DNA of 64,000 nucleotides from Alphaproteobacteria bacterium (lineage in GTDB: Bacteria > Pseudomonadota > Alphaproteobacteria > Sphingomonadales > Sphingomonadaceae). Under the pieces are notes generated by a model. It ran no database searches, was not told the DNA's origin, and worked only from the letters and a program-made list of their open reading frames with translations. Positions 44,168 through 52,821 of the stretch are shown in pieces. A program made the translations under genes and the position numbers. Numbering within the stretch: position 1 is the stretch's first letter; the number at the start of each line of letters is the position of its first letter. The stretch spans positions 140,283 through 204,282 of the forward strand of contig JAGWWF010000001.1 in NCBI GenBank assembly GCA_018970445.1, given 5' to 3'.

Positions 44168-45179
44168 GGGCCGCCTCGATCCGGGCAATCAGGCGTTCCA
44201 GCCGGGCGATGGCCAGCCGGATATCGGCCGCCGGATCGGCCGGCGGCGGCGGCGACAGCGGCAACGGTTCGGCATCGGGTGCGCGCCGGGGCATGACCAG
44301 CAGGGCGCTGCGCGGCCGCGCCGGTGCCACCGCCTGCGCCAGAACGGCAACGGGCAGTGCCGGTTCAGGGTGCGGGCGCAGCGCGGCCGGCAGCGGCAGC
44401 GGCGCCGGCCGGGGCGGCGCGGGCCGGGATGGAGGCGGCGAGGGCGTGTCAGCGGCGGGCAGCGCGGCGGGCAGCGCGGCGGCCAGCGGAGCGGGCGCTT
44501 CAGGCGGCCGGGTCAGGGCAGCGGCGCTGCCCAGACGGGCGGCCAGTTCGGTTTCCACGGCGGCAACAGCCGCCGCCAGCCGGGGGGCCGGGGTGGCCGC
44601 CGGGCGCGGCGGTTCGGCCAGCACCAGCACGGCCTCGCCGCTGGCCACCAGGTCGATGCGCGCCAGCCCTGCCGGTGCCACGGCGGGGGGCGGTGCCGCC
44701 GGGCTGGCCAGCCGGGCGGCAACCAGCGCCAGCGCGCGGCGGGCGGCGGCAGCAGCGCGCGGATCACTGCCGGCCATGGCCTGCTGCAACGGTGCGATGG
44801 CGGCGCGTTCCTGCCCGGCCTGCAGCAGCGACCAGCCCAGATTATAGGCGATGTCGAAGGCATCGGGGGCCAGCGACAGCGCGCGTTCGAACATCTGCCG
44901 GGCCAGATCGGCGCGGCCCAGCCGATCATAGGCAATGCCCAGGCCGTTCAGCGCGGCCAGATTGGCCGGATCCTGCGCCAGTGCCGCGTTGAAGGCGGCA
45001 ATCGCCTGCACCGGATTGGCCGCGGCGAGCAGGGCGCGGCCTTCATCCAGCGCCGCGGCCACATCGCCGGCGACGGCCGGCAGCGCGCTGGCACGGCTGC
45101 GCAGTTCGGCCGGCAGCGCCGGGGCAGCGGCAGCCGGCACCGCGGCCAGCGCCAGGGCGAGGGCGATGCTGCGGCTCAT
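44160..45179 (-). CDS. TadD-like TPR protein
   Basis: A 339-residue exported protein (signal MSRSIALALALAAVPAAAAP). Two to three tetratricopeptide repeats lie at about residues 45-150 (PVQAIAAFNAALAQDPANLAALNGLG; DLARQMFERALSLAPDAFDIAYN patterns). A long Pro/Ala-rich, low-complexity stretch follows (about 150-300), then a helical end. TadD is needed for Tad pilus assembly. Translationally linked to tadC by a 4-base overlap. Confidence 0.82.
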   Translation of the reverse strand: MSRSIALALALAAVPAAAAPALPAELRSRASALPAVAGDVAAALDEGRALLAAANPVQAIAAFNAALAQDPANLAALNGLGIAYDRLGRADLARQMFERALSLAPDAFDIAYNLGWSLLQAGQERAAIAPLQQAMAGSDPRAAAAARRALALVAARLASPAAPPPAVAPAGLARIDLVASGEAVLVLAEPPRPAATPAPRLAAAVAAVETELAARLGSAAALTRPPEAPAPLAAALPAALPAADTPSPPPSRPAPPRPAPLPLPAALRPHPEPALPVAVLAQAVAPARPRSALLVMPRRAPDAEPLPLSPPPPADPAADIRLAIARLERLIARIEAARA

Positions 45180-46150
45180 CGCGGCCGGCTCGCTTCGTTG
45201 GCGGCCGACAGGGCGTCGCGCATGCCGATCGCGGCCGGCAGCATCAGCACCGCCACCATGGTGGGCAGCATGAAACAGACCAGTGGCACCGACAGCAGCA
45301 CCGGGATGCGATGGGCCTTTTCCTCGGCGCGCAGGCGGCGGGCCTCGCGCATTTCGGCGCCATAGACGCGCAGCGCGCCGGCCACCGACGCGCCGAGCCG
45401 GTCTGACTGGATGATCAGCGTGGTGAAGGCGGTGATTTCGGCAACGCCGCTCTTGCGGGCCAGCTGGCGCAGCGCCGCCTCGCGGCTGCGGCCGGCGCGC
45501 AATTCCAGGCTGACCTGGGCAAACAGCCGCGCCAGCAGCGGGTGCGACGTGGTGATTTCCGAACCGACCCGGCTGAAGGCGGCGTCGATGCCCAGCCCGG
45601 CCTCCATGCACACCAACATCAGATCCAGCGTATCGGGAAAGCCGTTGAGGATTTCCTTGGCGCGTTCGCTGGCGCGCGACGAAACGATGAAGCCGGGCAG
45701 ATAGAGACCCGCCACCGCCGCGCCGATCAGATAGACATACAGCCGGGTGGAATCCGGCCAGTTGTTGCCCAGCGCGATCACCAGCAGCACGAAGGCCGGA
45801 ACCGCCAGCGTGCCGGCGGCCCGGGCCAGGGTGAAGGCGCGCGGCGCATAGCTCTGGTCAAAGCCGGCCATGGCGAGCTTTTCGGTCAGCTTGTCCGAGG
45901 TCGCGTCGGTCAGGCCGATGCCGCGCCGTTCGATTTCCTGCACCAGCCGCGACCAGGGGCCGGTGGCGATATCGTTGCGGATGCTGCCGGGGCCGGCATC
46001 GGCGGCGCTGCCGCCGCCCTGCGCCGCCAGCCGCGCCTTTATGTCGGTGCGGCCCAGAACCAGCGGCGCCAGCGCCAGCACCACCAGCACCACGGCCACA
46101 AACACCAGGCCCAGCACCACCCAGTTGGCAAGGGAACCGGTCAGCGCCAT
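45176..46150 (-). CDS. tadC: Tad inner-membrane platform protein TadC
   Basis: A 324-residue type II secretion F-domain protein with an N-terminal helix, two helices near residues 105-150 and C-terminal helices. The T2SSF core is seen in FPDTLDLMLVCMEAGLGIDAAF and ITAFTTLIIQSDRLGASVAGALRVYG. Together with TadB it forms the inner-membrane platform that couples the CpaF ATPase to the pilus. One base separates it from tadB. Confidence 0.92.
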   Translation of the reverse strand: MALTGSLANWVVLGLVFVAVVLVVLALAPLVLGRTDIKARLAAQGGGSAADAGPGSIRNDIATGPWSRLVQEIERRGIGLTDATSDKLTEKLAMAGFDQSYAPRAFTLARAAGTLAVPAFVLLVIALGNNWPDSTRLYVYLIGAAVAGLYLPGFIVSSRASERAKEILNGFPDTLDLMLVCMEAGLGIDAAFSRVGSEITTSHPLLARLFAQVSLELRAGRSREAALRQLARKSGVAEITAFTTLIIQSDRLGASVAGALRVYGAEMREARRLRAEEKAHRIPVLLSVPLVCFMLPTMVAVLMLPAAIGMRDALSAANEASRPR

Positions 46151-46151
46151 G

Positions 46152-47153
46152 TCACACCTTGATCGCGATCATGCGGCGCATGATGACCACGCCCAGCACA
46201 TACATGAACAGCACGCCCAACACGCCGGGCATGAACCAGGGGTCATCCACCTTGTCGAGATAGAAGGACGGATCCTTGGTGAACACGCTGATGAAGGTGA
46301 GCACCGGCAGCGCGGTGAGCAGGCTGCCAGTCATCTTGCCTTCGGAAGCCAAGGCCCTGACCTTGAGCACCATCGCTGCCCGGTCGCGGATCACCTTCGA
46401 CAGGCCATCCAATATGTCGGCCAGGCTGCCGCCGGTTTCGGTCTGGATCGAGACCGACACCACGAACATGTTGAGATCGGGCGTCTGCACCCGGTTGGCC
46501 AGGTTGGCCAGCGCATCACGCAGCGCATAGCCATAGTTCATTTCGGCCAGCACCAGCCCCAGTTCCGACGACAGCGGATCGGGCAGTTCCTGCACCACCA
46601 GTTCCAGCGCCGAATTGATCGGATAACCGGCGCGCAGGCCGCGCACCAGCACGTCGAGCGCGGTGGGGAACTGCGCCTCCAGCAGCTTGAGCCGCTTGGC
46701 GGCGGCATAGTTGAGCCACAGCACCGGCAGCACCAGGCCGATGCCGGCGGCAAACAGCAGCAGCAGCAGCACGGCGCTGGGCGAACGGATCTGGCCACTG
46801 ATGCCGCCCAGCACCGGGAACAGGAAGCCGATCAGCACGGTGACCACCGACATCAGGGTGAGCATGCGCTGGGCGCTCATGCGCACCCCGGCCTGGCTCA
46901 GCCGGCTGTCGAGATAGGTGATCACCGACGGCAGCAGCGATTTCGACACATCGGTGGTCTGCCGGCGCAGCGCCGTGATGATTTCCGCGCTGCTCGCCCC
47001 CTTCTCGATCAACGCCATGCGCCGTGACACCCGGCGGCGCGACCCATAGGTATCGCGCCACCACAGGAAGGCGGCTTCGGCCAGCAGCACCACGGCCAGG
47101 AAGATGATGCCGCTCAACACCATCTGCGGGTTGATATAGGCGGGCAGGGTCAA
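46152..47153 (-). CDS. tadB: Tad inner-membrane platform protein TadB
   Basis: A 333-residue type II secretion F-domain protein, partner of TadC. It has helices at the N-terminus (MVLSGIIFLAVVLLAEAAFLWW) and around residues 90-135. The T2SSF signature is FPTALDVLVRGLRAGYPINSALELV and VSVSIQTETGGSLADILDGLSKVIRDRA. The start is TTG, 3 bases after the cpaF stop; an in-frame ATG 10 codons later is possible. Confidence 0.92.
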   Translation of the reverse strand: MTLPAYINPQMVLSGIIFLAVVLLAEAAFLWWRDTYGSRRRVSRRMALIEKGASSAEIITALRRQTTDVSKSLLPSVITYLDSRLSQAGVRMSAQRMLTLMSVVTVLIGFLFPVLGGISGQIRSPSAVLLLLLFAAGIGLVLPVLWLNYAAAKRLKLLEAQFPTALDVLVRGLRAGYPINSALELVVQELPDPLSSELGLVLAEMNYGYALRDALANLANRVQTPDLNMFVVSVSIQTETGGSLADILDGLSKVIRDRAAMVLKVRALASEGKMTGSLLTALPVLTFISVFTKDPSFYLDKVDDPWFMPGVLGVLFMYVLGVVIMRRMIAIKV

Positions 47154-47156
47154 GGC

Positions 47157-48548
47157 TCAGCCCTCCCGCCGGCGGAACGGATCGAACATGGTGGTGGGCA
47201 GATCATAGCCGCGCGATTTCAGCACCTCCATGAACTTGGGCCGCACCCCCATCGGGCGCATTTCACCCACCACCCGGCCTTCGCCATCCACGCCCTCGCG
47301 CACGAACTTGAAGATTTCCTGCATCAGGATGATGTCGCCTTCCATCCCGGTGATTTCGGCGACCGAGGTGACGCGGCGGGTGCCATCCTGCAGGCGCTCC
47401 AGCTGCAACACCACGTTGATGGCGCTGGCGATCTGGGCGCGGGCGGATTTGGGGCTGATGTCGATGCCCGACATGCCGATCATCTGCTCCAGCCGGCTCA
47501 ACGCGTCGCGCGGGGTGTTGGCGTGCAGCGTCGTCATCGATCCATCATGGCCGGTGTTCATCGCCTGCAGCATGTCGAACGCTTCGCCCGACCGGATTTC
47601 GCCCAGGATCACCCGGTCGGGCCGCATGCGCAGCGCGTTCTTCACCAGATCGCGCTGGTTGACCTCGCCCCGCCCTTCGATATTGGCCGGGCGGGTTTCC
47701 AGCCGCACGACATGGCTCTGCTGCAATTGCAGTTCGGCCGAATCCTCGATCGTCACCACCCGTTCATGGCTGCCGATCGACGCCGACAGCGCGTTGAGCA
47801 TGGTGGTCTTGCCCGAACCGGTGCCGCCCGAAACGATCACGTTGCGCCGGCTGGCCACCACCGCCTTCAGCATGGTGGCGCAATCCACCGTCATCGATCC
47901 ATATTCCACCAGCTTGTCGATGCTGGTGCGGCTGGGCGGAAACTTGCGGATCGAAAGACACGGCCCGTCGATGGCCAGCGGCGGGATGATGGCGTTGATG
48001 CGGCTGCCATCGGGCAGGCGGGCATCGACCATCGGCGAGCTTTCATCCACCCGCCGGCCCACATTTGAAACGATCTTGCCGATGATGCGCAGCAGATGCT
48101 GATCGCTGGCAAAGCGCGTGCCGACCTCCTCGATGCGGCCGCGCCGTTCCACGAACACCTTGGTCGCGCTGTTGACCATGATGTCGGAAATGGTGGGATC
48201 CTTCAGCAGCGGTTCCAGCGGGCCCAGACCCAGAAGTTCGTCCAGAATATCCTCAACCAGCTGGCGCCGTTCGGCGGCGTTCAGGGCCTGGTTGTTTTCC
48301 TTCAGCATTTCCTGAACGATATCGCCGATGTCGCGCTGCATCTGATCGCGCGTCATGGTTTCCAGCGCCGCCAGATTGATGCGGTCGATCAGATTCTGGT
48401 GCAGCGTCACCTTCAGTTCGGTGTAATCGTCGCGCCGGCGGTCCTTGATGTTGATCACCGGGGCCGGGGCCGGGCTGTCTGCCGCCACGGGGGCTGCCGG
48501 CACTGCCGCCGGCGCTGCGGCCGGCTTGCGGCGGGTGGGGAAGATCAT
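47157..48548 (-). CDS. cpaF: Tad pilus secretion ATPase CpaF (TadA)
   Basis: A 463-residue secretion ATPase that powers Flp pilus assembly. A low-complexity Ala/Pro N-terminus, then the N-domain (VEDILDELLGLGPLEPLLKDP). The catalytic part has Walker A NVIVSGGTGSGKTTMLNAL, the Asp box VVTIEDSAELQL, Walker B RPDRVILGEIRSGEAFDML and the His box GHDGSMTTLHANTP. Overlaps the cpaE stop by 4 bases. Confidence 0.97.
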   Translation of the reverse strand: MIFPTRRKPAAAPAAVPAAPVAADSPAPAPVINIKDRRRDDYTELKVTLHQNLIDRINLAALETMTRDQMQRDIGDIVQEMLKENNQALNAAERRQLVEDILDELLGLGPLEPLLKDPTISDIMVNSATKVFVERRGRIEEVGTRFASDQHLLRIIGKIVSNVGRRVDESSPMVDARLPDGSRINAIIPPLAIDGPCLSIRKFPPSRTSIDKLVEYGSMTVDCATMLKAVVASRRNVIVSGGTGSGKTTMLNALSASIGSHERVVTIEDSAELQLQQSHVVRLETRPANIEGRGEVNQRDLVKNALRMRPDRVILGEIRSGEAFDMLQAMNTGHDGSMTTLHANTPRDALSRLEQMIGMSGIDISPKSARAQIASAINVVLQLERLQDGTRRVTSVAEITGMEGDIILMQEIFKFVREGVDGEGRVVGEMRPMGVRPKFMEVLKSRGYDLPTTMFDPFRRREG

Positions 48549-49765
48549 TGCGCCGCCTCCAGCGCCACCAGTTCAGCGGTCAGCGCCGTGGCCATGGCGC
48601 GCAGATCGCGATCGATGCGGGCCTTGAGCTTCATCTGCCCCACCGGCCGGCCTTCATCCAGCGCCGCCGACACGGTGGGATAATCGTTGCACAGCGGGAA
48701 ATGCACCCGGAAGCGCAGCACCGCTTCCGCATCCGACAGATCATATTTGCCGAACAGGCCGGGCGACAGGCGATTGATCGCCACCCGCGCCCGATCGGCC
48801 AGTGCGTTGGCTTCCAGCACGTCCAGTTGCCGCCGGGCCTGCTGCACGCCCGACACGGTCATCTGCGTCACCAGCAGCACCAGATCGGATTTCTGCAGCG
48901 CGGCGGCCGTCCAGTCCAGCCACAGGCCGGGCATGTCGAGCACGACCAGATCATAATTCTGCGCCGCCACATCCAGCAGCCGATCGATGAATTCCGGCGT
49001 GATCGCATCCAGCGGGTTCATGTCGGCCGGGGCCGCCACCACGCCCACGCCCGATTGGTGGCGTTCCACCACCATGCGCAGGAATTCCACGTCCAGCCGG
49101 TCTTCGGCCTCCACCAGATCCGCGATCGACAGGCGCGGTTTCAGATTGAGATAAAGCGCCGCGTTGCCGCGCTGCAGATCCAGATCGATCAGCAGCACCT
49201 GCTTGTCATCGGCCCAGATCTGCGCCAGCTGGCTGGCCACCATGCTGGCGCCCATGCCGCCCAGCGCCCCCTGCACCGCGATGATGCTGGCCTGGCGGGC
49301 CGGGCCCTGGCCGGTGGCCCGCGCCACCCGATCGCGCGCGGCATCAATGGCCTGGCCCAGTTCCTCCAGGCTGAACGGGATGGGCAGCACATCGGCAATG
49401 CTGGATCGCAGCAGCTGGCGGGTGATGGCGATGGTCAGATCGGCCACCGCCGCCACCACCGGGATGCGCTGGCCGGGGCCGACGGCAAAGCTTTCCAGCG
49501 CGGCCAGATCGGCGGCATTGGCCGGATCGATCTGCACCACCAGCAGATCGGTGCGGCGGATCATCGGGGCATTGCCGGCAAAGCTGGCGAAGCTGCCATC
49601 GAACAGGCGCACATCGGCGTTGATCACGTTCAGCCGCCCGGCATCAAGCTTGGCGCGCGTGCCGGCATCCAGCACCATCGTCACCCGCAGTTCGCCGGCT
49701 TCGCGCAGCGGATTTTCGGCGGCCGGCTGGCCGGCAACGCCACCCAGACGGGCCAGCAACGCCAT
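48545..49765 (-). CDS. cpaE: Tad pilus localisation/assembly protein CpaE (TadZ)
   Basis: A 406-residue protein. An atypical receiver-like N-terminal domain (residues about 25-130) is followed by a ParA/MinD-type domain whose Walker A is GALGGMGASMVASQL, without the standard KGGxGKT lysines, as is usual in CpaE. It has VLLIDLDLQRGNAALYLNL and YDLVVLDMPGLWLDW. CpaE/TadZ targets the Tad machine to the pole. It begins with an ATG overlapping the stop of the small gene before it. Confidence 0.92.
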   Translation of the reverse strand: MALLARLGGVAGQPAAENPLREAGELRVTMVLDAGTRAKLDAGRLNVINADVRLFDGSFASFAGNAPMIRRTDLLVVQIDPANAADLAALESFAVGPGQRIPVVAAVADLTIAITRQLLRSSIADVLPIPFSLEELGQAIDAARDRVARATGQGPARQASIIAVQGALGGMGASMVASQLAQIWADDKQVLLIDLDLQRGNAALYLNLKPRLSIADLVEAEDRLDVEFLRMVVERHQSGVGVVAAPADMNPLDAITPEFIDRLLDVAAQNYDLVVLDMPGLWLDWTAAALQKSDLVLLVTQMTVSGVQQARRQLDVLEANALADRARVAINRLSPGLFGKYDLSDAEAVLRFRVHFPLCNDYPTVSAALDEGRPVGQMKLKARIDRDLRAMATALTAELVALEAAQ

Positions 49766-50073
49766 CAGCGCGGCCCCGGCCCGGCGCCGGCCGCGGCCCC
49801 GGTGCCGGCCCCGGCCTGGCCGCCGGTGGCACCCAGCTGCGATCCGCCGCTGATGGATTGCAGCGGCGTCACCTGCCCGCCCAGATAGCGGTTGACCGCC
49901 GCCGCCGACCGCACGCCATTGCTGGCTTCGGGCGGCACACCGGCGTGTTTGGGATGAAGATCGACCACCTGGGCGGTGATGTTCTTCTGCACCGCTGTGC
50001 CCAGATCGCGATCACGGGCCGCCGCCGGCACGGCCAGCGCCAGAGCGGCCAGCAGAACAAGACGCTCAACCAT
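49765..50073 (-). CDS. Miniature CpaD-like exported protein
   Basis: A 102-residue protein: signal peptide MVERLVLLAALALAVPAAARD, then LGTAVQKNITAQVVDLHPKH and NGVRSAAAVNRYLGGQVTPL. Both segments resemble the C-terminal half of CpaD (the GCATQRNLAAMV and RAAAAVxRYRxxKVTPL-type stretches), and the gene is in the cpaD position between cpaC and cpaE. The usual N-terminal domain and lipobox of CpaD (over 200 residues) are absent. A Gly/Ala-rich tail follows. Whether it works like CpaD is unknown. Confidence 0.6.
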   Translation of the reverse strand: MVERLVLLAALALAVPAAARDRDLGTAVQKNITAQVVDLHPKHAGVPPEASNGVRSAAAVNRYLGGQVTPLQSISGGSQLGATGGQAGAGTGAAAGAGPGPR

Positions 50074-50076
50074 GGC

Positions 50077-51474
50077 TCACCTCACGATATGGCCGTGATC
50101 GGCGGCGACGCCGCCCGGCTTGTTGACGCTGCTGGCCGGGCCGGGCAACGGCCGCATCGGCCCGCCGGCGCAGCGTCCGGTTTCACGGCCGAGCAGGAAG
50201 AAATCCTCGTCGCTGGGTTCGTCCACCCGGTCAGTCGGCATCTGCAGCGCGCCGGCATCGGCCGCGACCGGGCGCACGATGCGCGGTGTCACCAATATCA
50301 CCAGCTCGGTTTCCTGGCGGTTGAAGCTGTTGGACCGGAACAGCGCGCCCAGGATGGGGATGCGGCCCAGCAGCGGCACGGCGTTGACGGTGTCGCGAAA
50401 ATCATTCTGGATCAGCCCGGCCAGGGCAAAGGTCTGGCCATCGCGCAGCTCGACCGTGGTGCGGGCGCGCCGCACCTTCAGGCCGGGCACCCGCAGCTGG
50501 CCAATGTCGATCCCGGCCGATGGATCCAGGCTGGACACTTCGGGCGCGACCAGCAGGTTGATCAGCCCGTCTTCCAGCAGCGTGGGGGTGAAGGCCAGCG
50601 CCACGCCGAACGGCTTGAACTCGATCGCCACCTGGCCATTGATCGCCACCCCGGTGGGCACCGGAAATTCGCCGCCGGCCAGGAAATTGGCGGTTTCACC
50701 CGACAGCGCGATGATGTTGGGCTGGGCCAGGGTGCGGATCAGCCCCTTGCTCTCCAGCGCCTGGAACGACAGGTTCAAACCGGGAAAGCGCAGCACCGCA
50801 CCGAACGCGCCGGTGACGCCGGTGCCGGGGCCGGTGGCGGTGCCGCCTTCGGTGGGCACGCCCTGCGGCGTCAGGGTGCCGCGGGCATCGCCGCCAAAGG
50901 CGACCCGGTCGATGCCCAGCGCCTTGACCGTGCCGCGCTGCATTTCGGCAAAGCGCACCTCCAGCAGGATCTGCTGCGCCGTGCCCACGCTGGCCATGTT
51001 CATCACCTTGCGGGGTGCATAGGCTTCGGCAATGGCAGCGGCGCGCTGCAGGGCCGCCGCGCTGCTGGCCGTGCCCGACAGGATCAGCATGTCGTTGGCC
51101 ACCTGCACGCCCAGCGTTTCGGTGGGCAAGATCTCGGCCAGTTTCTGCTTCAGGCCCATGGCGTCGGGCGACACCGTCACATCCACCACCGCGATCACGC
51201 CGCCGGCCCTGTCATACAGGGTCAGGTTGGTGGTACCGATCTGCTTGCCCAGCAGATAGGCGACACTGGTGGTGACGGGCGAGACATCGGCAATGGCCGG
51301 ATTGCCCACCGCCAGCCGCGCGAACGGCCGCGGCACGCGCAGCGTCTGCGACTTGTTGATGGGCACGCTCAGCGCCAGGCCGGTGTGGGCCTCCACGCTG
51401 GCAGCGGCCAGCGCCGGGGCGGCCAGCGGCGGCAGGGCGGCCAGCGCCGCGATCACAAGGGCTCGCATCATCAT
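50077..51474 (-). CDS. cpaC: Tad outer-membrane secretin CpaC (RcpA)
   Basis: A 465-residue exported secretin (signal MMMRALVIAALAALPPLAAPALAA). The BON/T2SS_N-like part (TLRVPRPFARLAVGNPAIADVSP) precedes the secretin core: QQILLEVRFAEMQRGTVKALG, ETANFLAGGEFPVP, VPLLGRIPILGALFRS and ELVILVTPRIVRP, the classic secretin end. It forms the pilus pore. Three bases from the small CpaD-like gene and overlapping cpaB by 4. Confidence 0.95.
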   Translation of the reverse strand: MMMRALVIAALAALPPLAAPALAAASVEAHTGLALSVPINKSQTLRVPRPFARLAVGNPAIADVSPVTTSVAYLLGKQIGTTNLTLYDRAGGVIAVVDVTVSPDAMGLKQKLAEILPTETLGVQVANDMLILSGTASSAAALQRAAAIAEAYAPRKVMNMASVGTAQQILLEVRFAEMQRGTVKALGIDRVAFGGDARGTLTPQGVPTEGGTATGPGTGVTGAFGAVLRFPGLNLSFQALESKGLIRTLAQPNIIALSGETANFLAGGEFPVPTGVAINGQVAIEFKPFGVALAFTPTLLEDGLINLLVAPEVSSLDPSAGIDIGQLRVPGLKVRRARTTVELRDGQTFALAGLIQNDFRDTVNAVPLLGRIPILGALFRSNSFNRQETELVILVTPRIVRPVAADAGALQMPTDRVDEPSDEDFFLLGRETGRCAGGPMRPLPGPASSVNKPGGVAADHGHIVR

Positions 51475-52343
51475 TTGCCAATCACCGGCTCAATGGTTGC
51501 TGTGGTGCCGCGCTGCACCACCACGGCGGGCAGCACCGGGGCGGCCGGCGCGGCGCGGCCGGCACCGCCGCCAGCCGGGGCACCGCCGCCGCTGGCATCG
51601 GGCTTGCGCACCAGGCGGGTGATGGTGCCATCGTTCAAATCCATCAGCTGGGCCGTTTCCAGCCGCACGCGGGCTTCATCGGTGAAGTGGCGCAGCGCCA
51701 GATTGATGCCGCCCACCGTCAGCGCCAGGCTGATCTTCTGCGCCTGCAGCGGCGTCACCTCGATGGTGGCGGATTTCACCACTTCCGGCTTGTCCTTGCC
51801 CAGATTGCTGTCCATCCCCACCGCCAGCACGCGCACGCCCTGGGCCAGCAGCTCGCCATAGGGCATCGCCTCTTCGGGCTGACGGGTGAAAAACACATCG
51901 ACCCGGTCGCCGGGATAGATCAGGCCAGACACGCCGCTGACCTCGTTCACCGGCACGGCGATCGCCCGCATCTGCGGGCCCAGCAGCGGCGCCGTCGACA
52001 GGCGGTTGGCCCCGGTCGCCAGCGATTTTTCGGTCAGTATCTCGTTGGCGACGATCGGGCGCATGGCGGTGCGACCGGCGCCGTTGGTCAGGTCTTCCAG
52101 ACGCTGGAAGCTGCCGACCGGCACCGAATCGGCCGGCCATTCGACCGTCTTGAGCTTGGCCGGGGTCAGCTTCTCGCCAAAATTGATATCGGCTGCGGCC
52201 ACCACGGCGGGCACGGTGCGCAACTGGCGACCGTCGGCCCCGCCCGCAGCCTCGTCGCCGCCCATGAAATTGCGGGCGAACAGCACGGCCACCAGGCCCA
52301 GCGCCACCGCCGCGATCAGCATGATGATGGAGGAACGGCGCAT
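51471..52343 (-). CDS. cpaB: Tad pilus assembly protein CpaB (RcpC)
   Basis: A 290-residue protein with an N-terminal membrane helix (IIMLIAAVALGLVAVLFARNF). The SAF domain has VVAAADINFGEKLTPAKLKTVEWPADSVP, followed by MRAIAVPVNEVSGVSGLIYPGDRVDVFFT. RcpC/CpaB binds the secretin complex and influences pilin handling. It is the first gene after the pilin and a stem-loop, and is likely transcribed with the cpaC-to-cpaA block. Confidence 0.93.
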   Translation of the reverse strand: MRRSSIIMLIAAVALGLVAVLFARNFMGGDEAAGGADGRQLRTVPAVVAAADINFGEKLTPAKLKTVEWPADSVPVGSFQRLEDLTNGAGRTAMRPIVANEILTEKSLATGANRLSTAPLLGPQMRAIAVPVNEVSGVSGLIYPGDRVDVFFTRQPEEAMPYGELLAQGVRVLAVGMDSNLGKDKPEVVKSATIEVTPLQAQKISLALTVGGINLALRHFTDEARVRLETAQLMDLNDGTITRLVRKPDASGGGAPAGGGAGRAAPAAPVLPAVVVQRGTTATIEPVIGK

Positions 52344-52522
52344 CAGGCGGCCGCCGTGCGGCCGGTGGCGCGCTTGCCTTGTGAGTCCACAGCCTCAATC
52401 CTTGCTGTTCCGTGCCGCTGTGCAGCACGGCAAGGGACGCGCCTTGCACCCCAAACGCCGGGTGAAGCCCCTTGACCGGCCGCCGGCCCCAGCCGCGATC
52501 GGGCGTGAGGGCCGGGAACGAA

Positions 52523-52556
52523 ACGGCTGGCCAGGCGCAAAGACCCGGCCAGCCGT
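52523..52556 (-). terminator. Stem-loop after the Flp pilin gene
   Basis: A perfect 10-base-pair stem (52523-52532 with 52547-52556; ACGGCTGGCC and its complement) with a 14-base loop, 15 bases after the flp stop, followed on the transcript by TTTCGTTC. It could partially stop transcription so that pilin is made far more than cpaB and later genes. The remainder of the 228-base gap to cpaB shows nothing clear. Confidence 0.65.
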
Positions 52557-52571
52557 CTTGCGATCAGTTGA

Positions 52572-52757
52572 TTAGAACTTGGTGTCGGCTTCGGCGTCGA
52601 GCGCGGTGCCGGACTGGGTCATGGCGCTCTGCAGCGAACCGCCGAACGCATTGGCGCCAGCGACAACCAGGCCGCCCAGAACGGCGACGATCAGCGCGTA
52701 TTCGGCAGCCGAAGCGCCAGACTTGTTGCCCTTCAGATTGTTCAGGATCTTCATCAT
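52572..52757 (-). CDS. flp: Flp family type IVb pilin
   Basis: A 61-residue prepilin and the first gene of the tad cluster. The leader ends at KSG, and the mature N-terminus has ASAAEYALIVAVLGGLVVAG with the Glu and Tyr that define Flp pilins, then a short Ala/Gly/Ser tail. It is processed by the CpaA peptidase and polymerised into the adhesive pilus. MM at the start gives two possible ATGs (52757 or 52754); GGAATAAC lies upstream. Confidence 0.93.
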   Translation of the reverse strand: MMKILNNLKGNKSGASAAEYALIVAVLGGLVVAGANAFGGSLQSAMTQSGTALDAEADTKF

Positions 52758-52792
52758 TTCAGTTATTCCCGCTATTATGGCCGCAGCCATTG

Positions 52793-52821
52793 ATTATTCC
52801 TTGCCGAAATCACTTCAACAA
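52793..52821 (-). promoter_or_regulatory. Possible promoter of the pilin gene
   Basis: Read leftward, TTGTTG (52816-52821) and AATAAT (52793-52798) are spaced by 17 bases, and the -10-like box is 36 bases before the ATG. The -10 match is good and the -35 is poor, so this is a weak prediction. Confidence 0.35.

Noticed and set aside
49770..49815. CGGCC-rich repeated sequence
   Set aside because: It is the Gly/Ala/Pro coding tail of the small CpaD-like gene, not an independent repeat.
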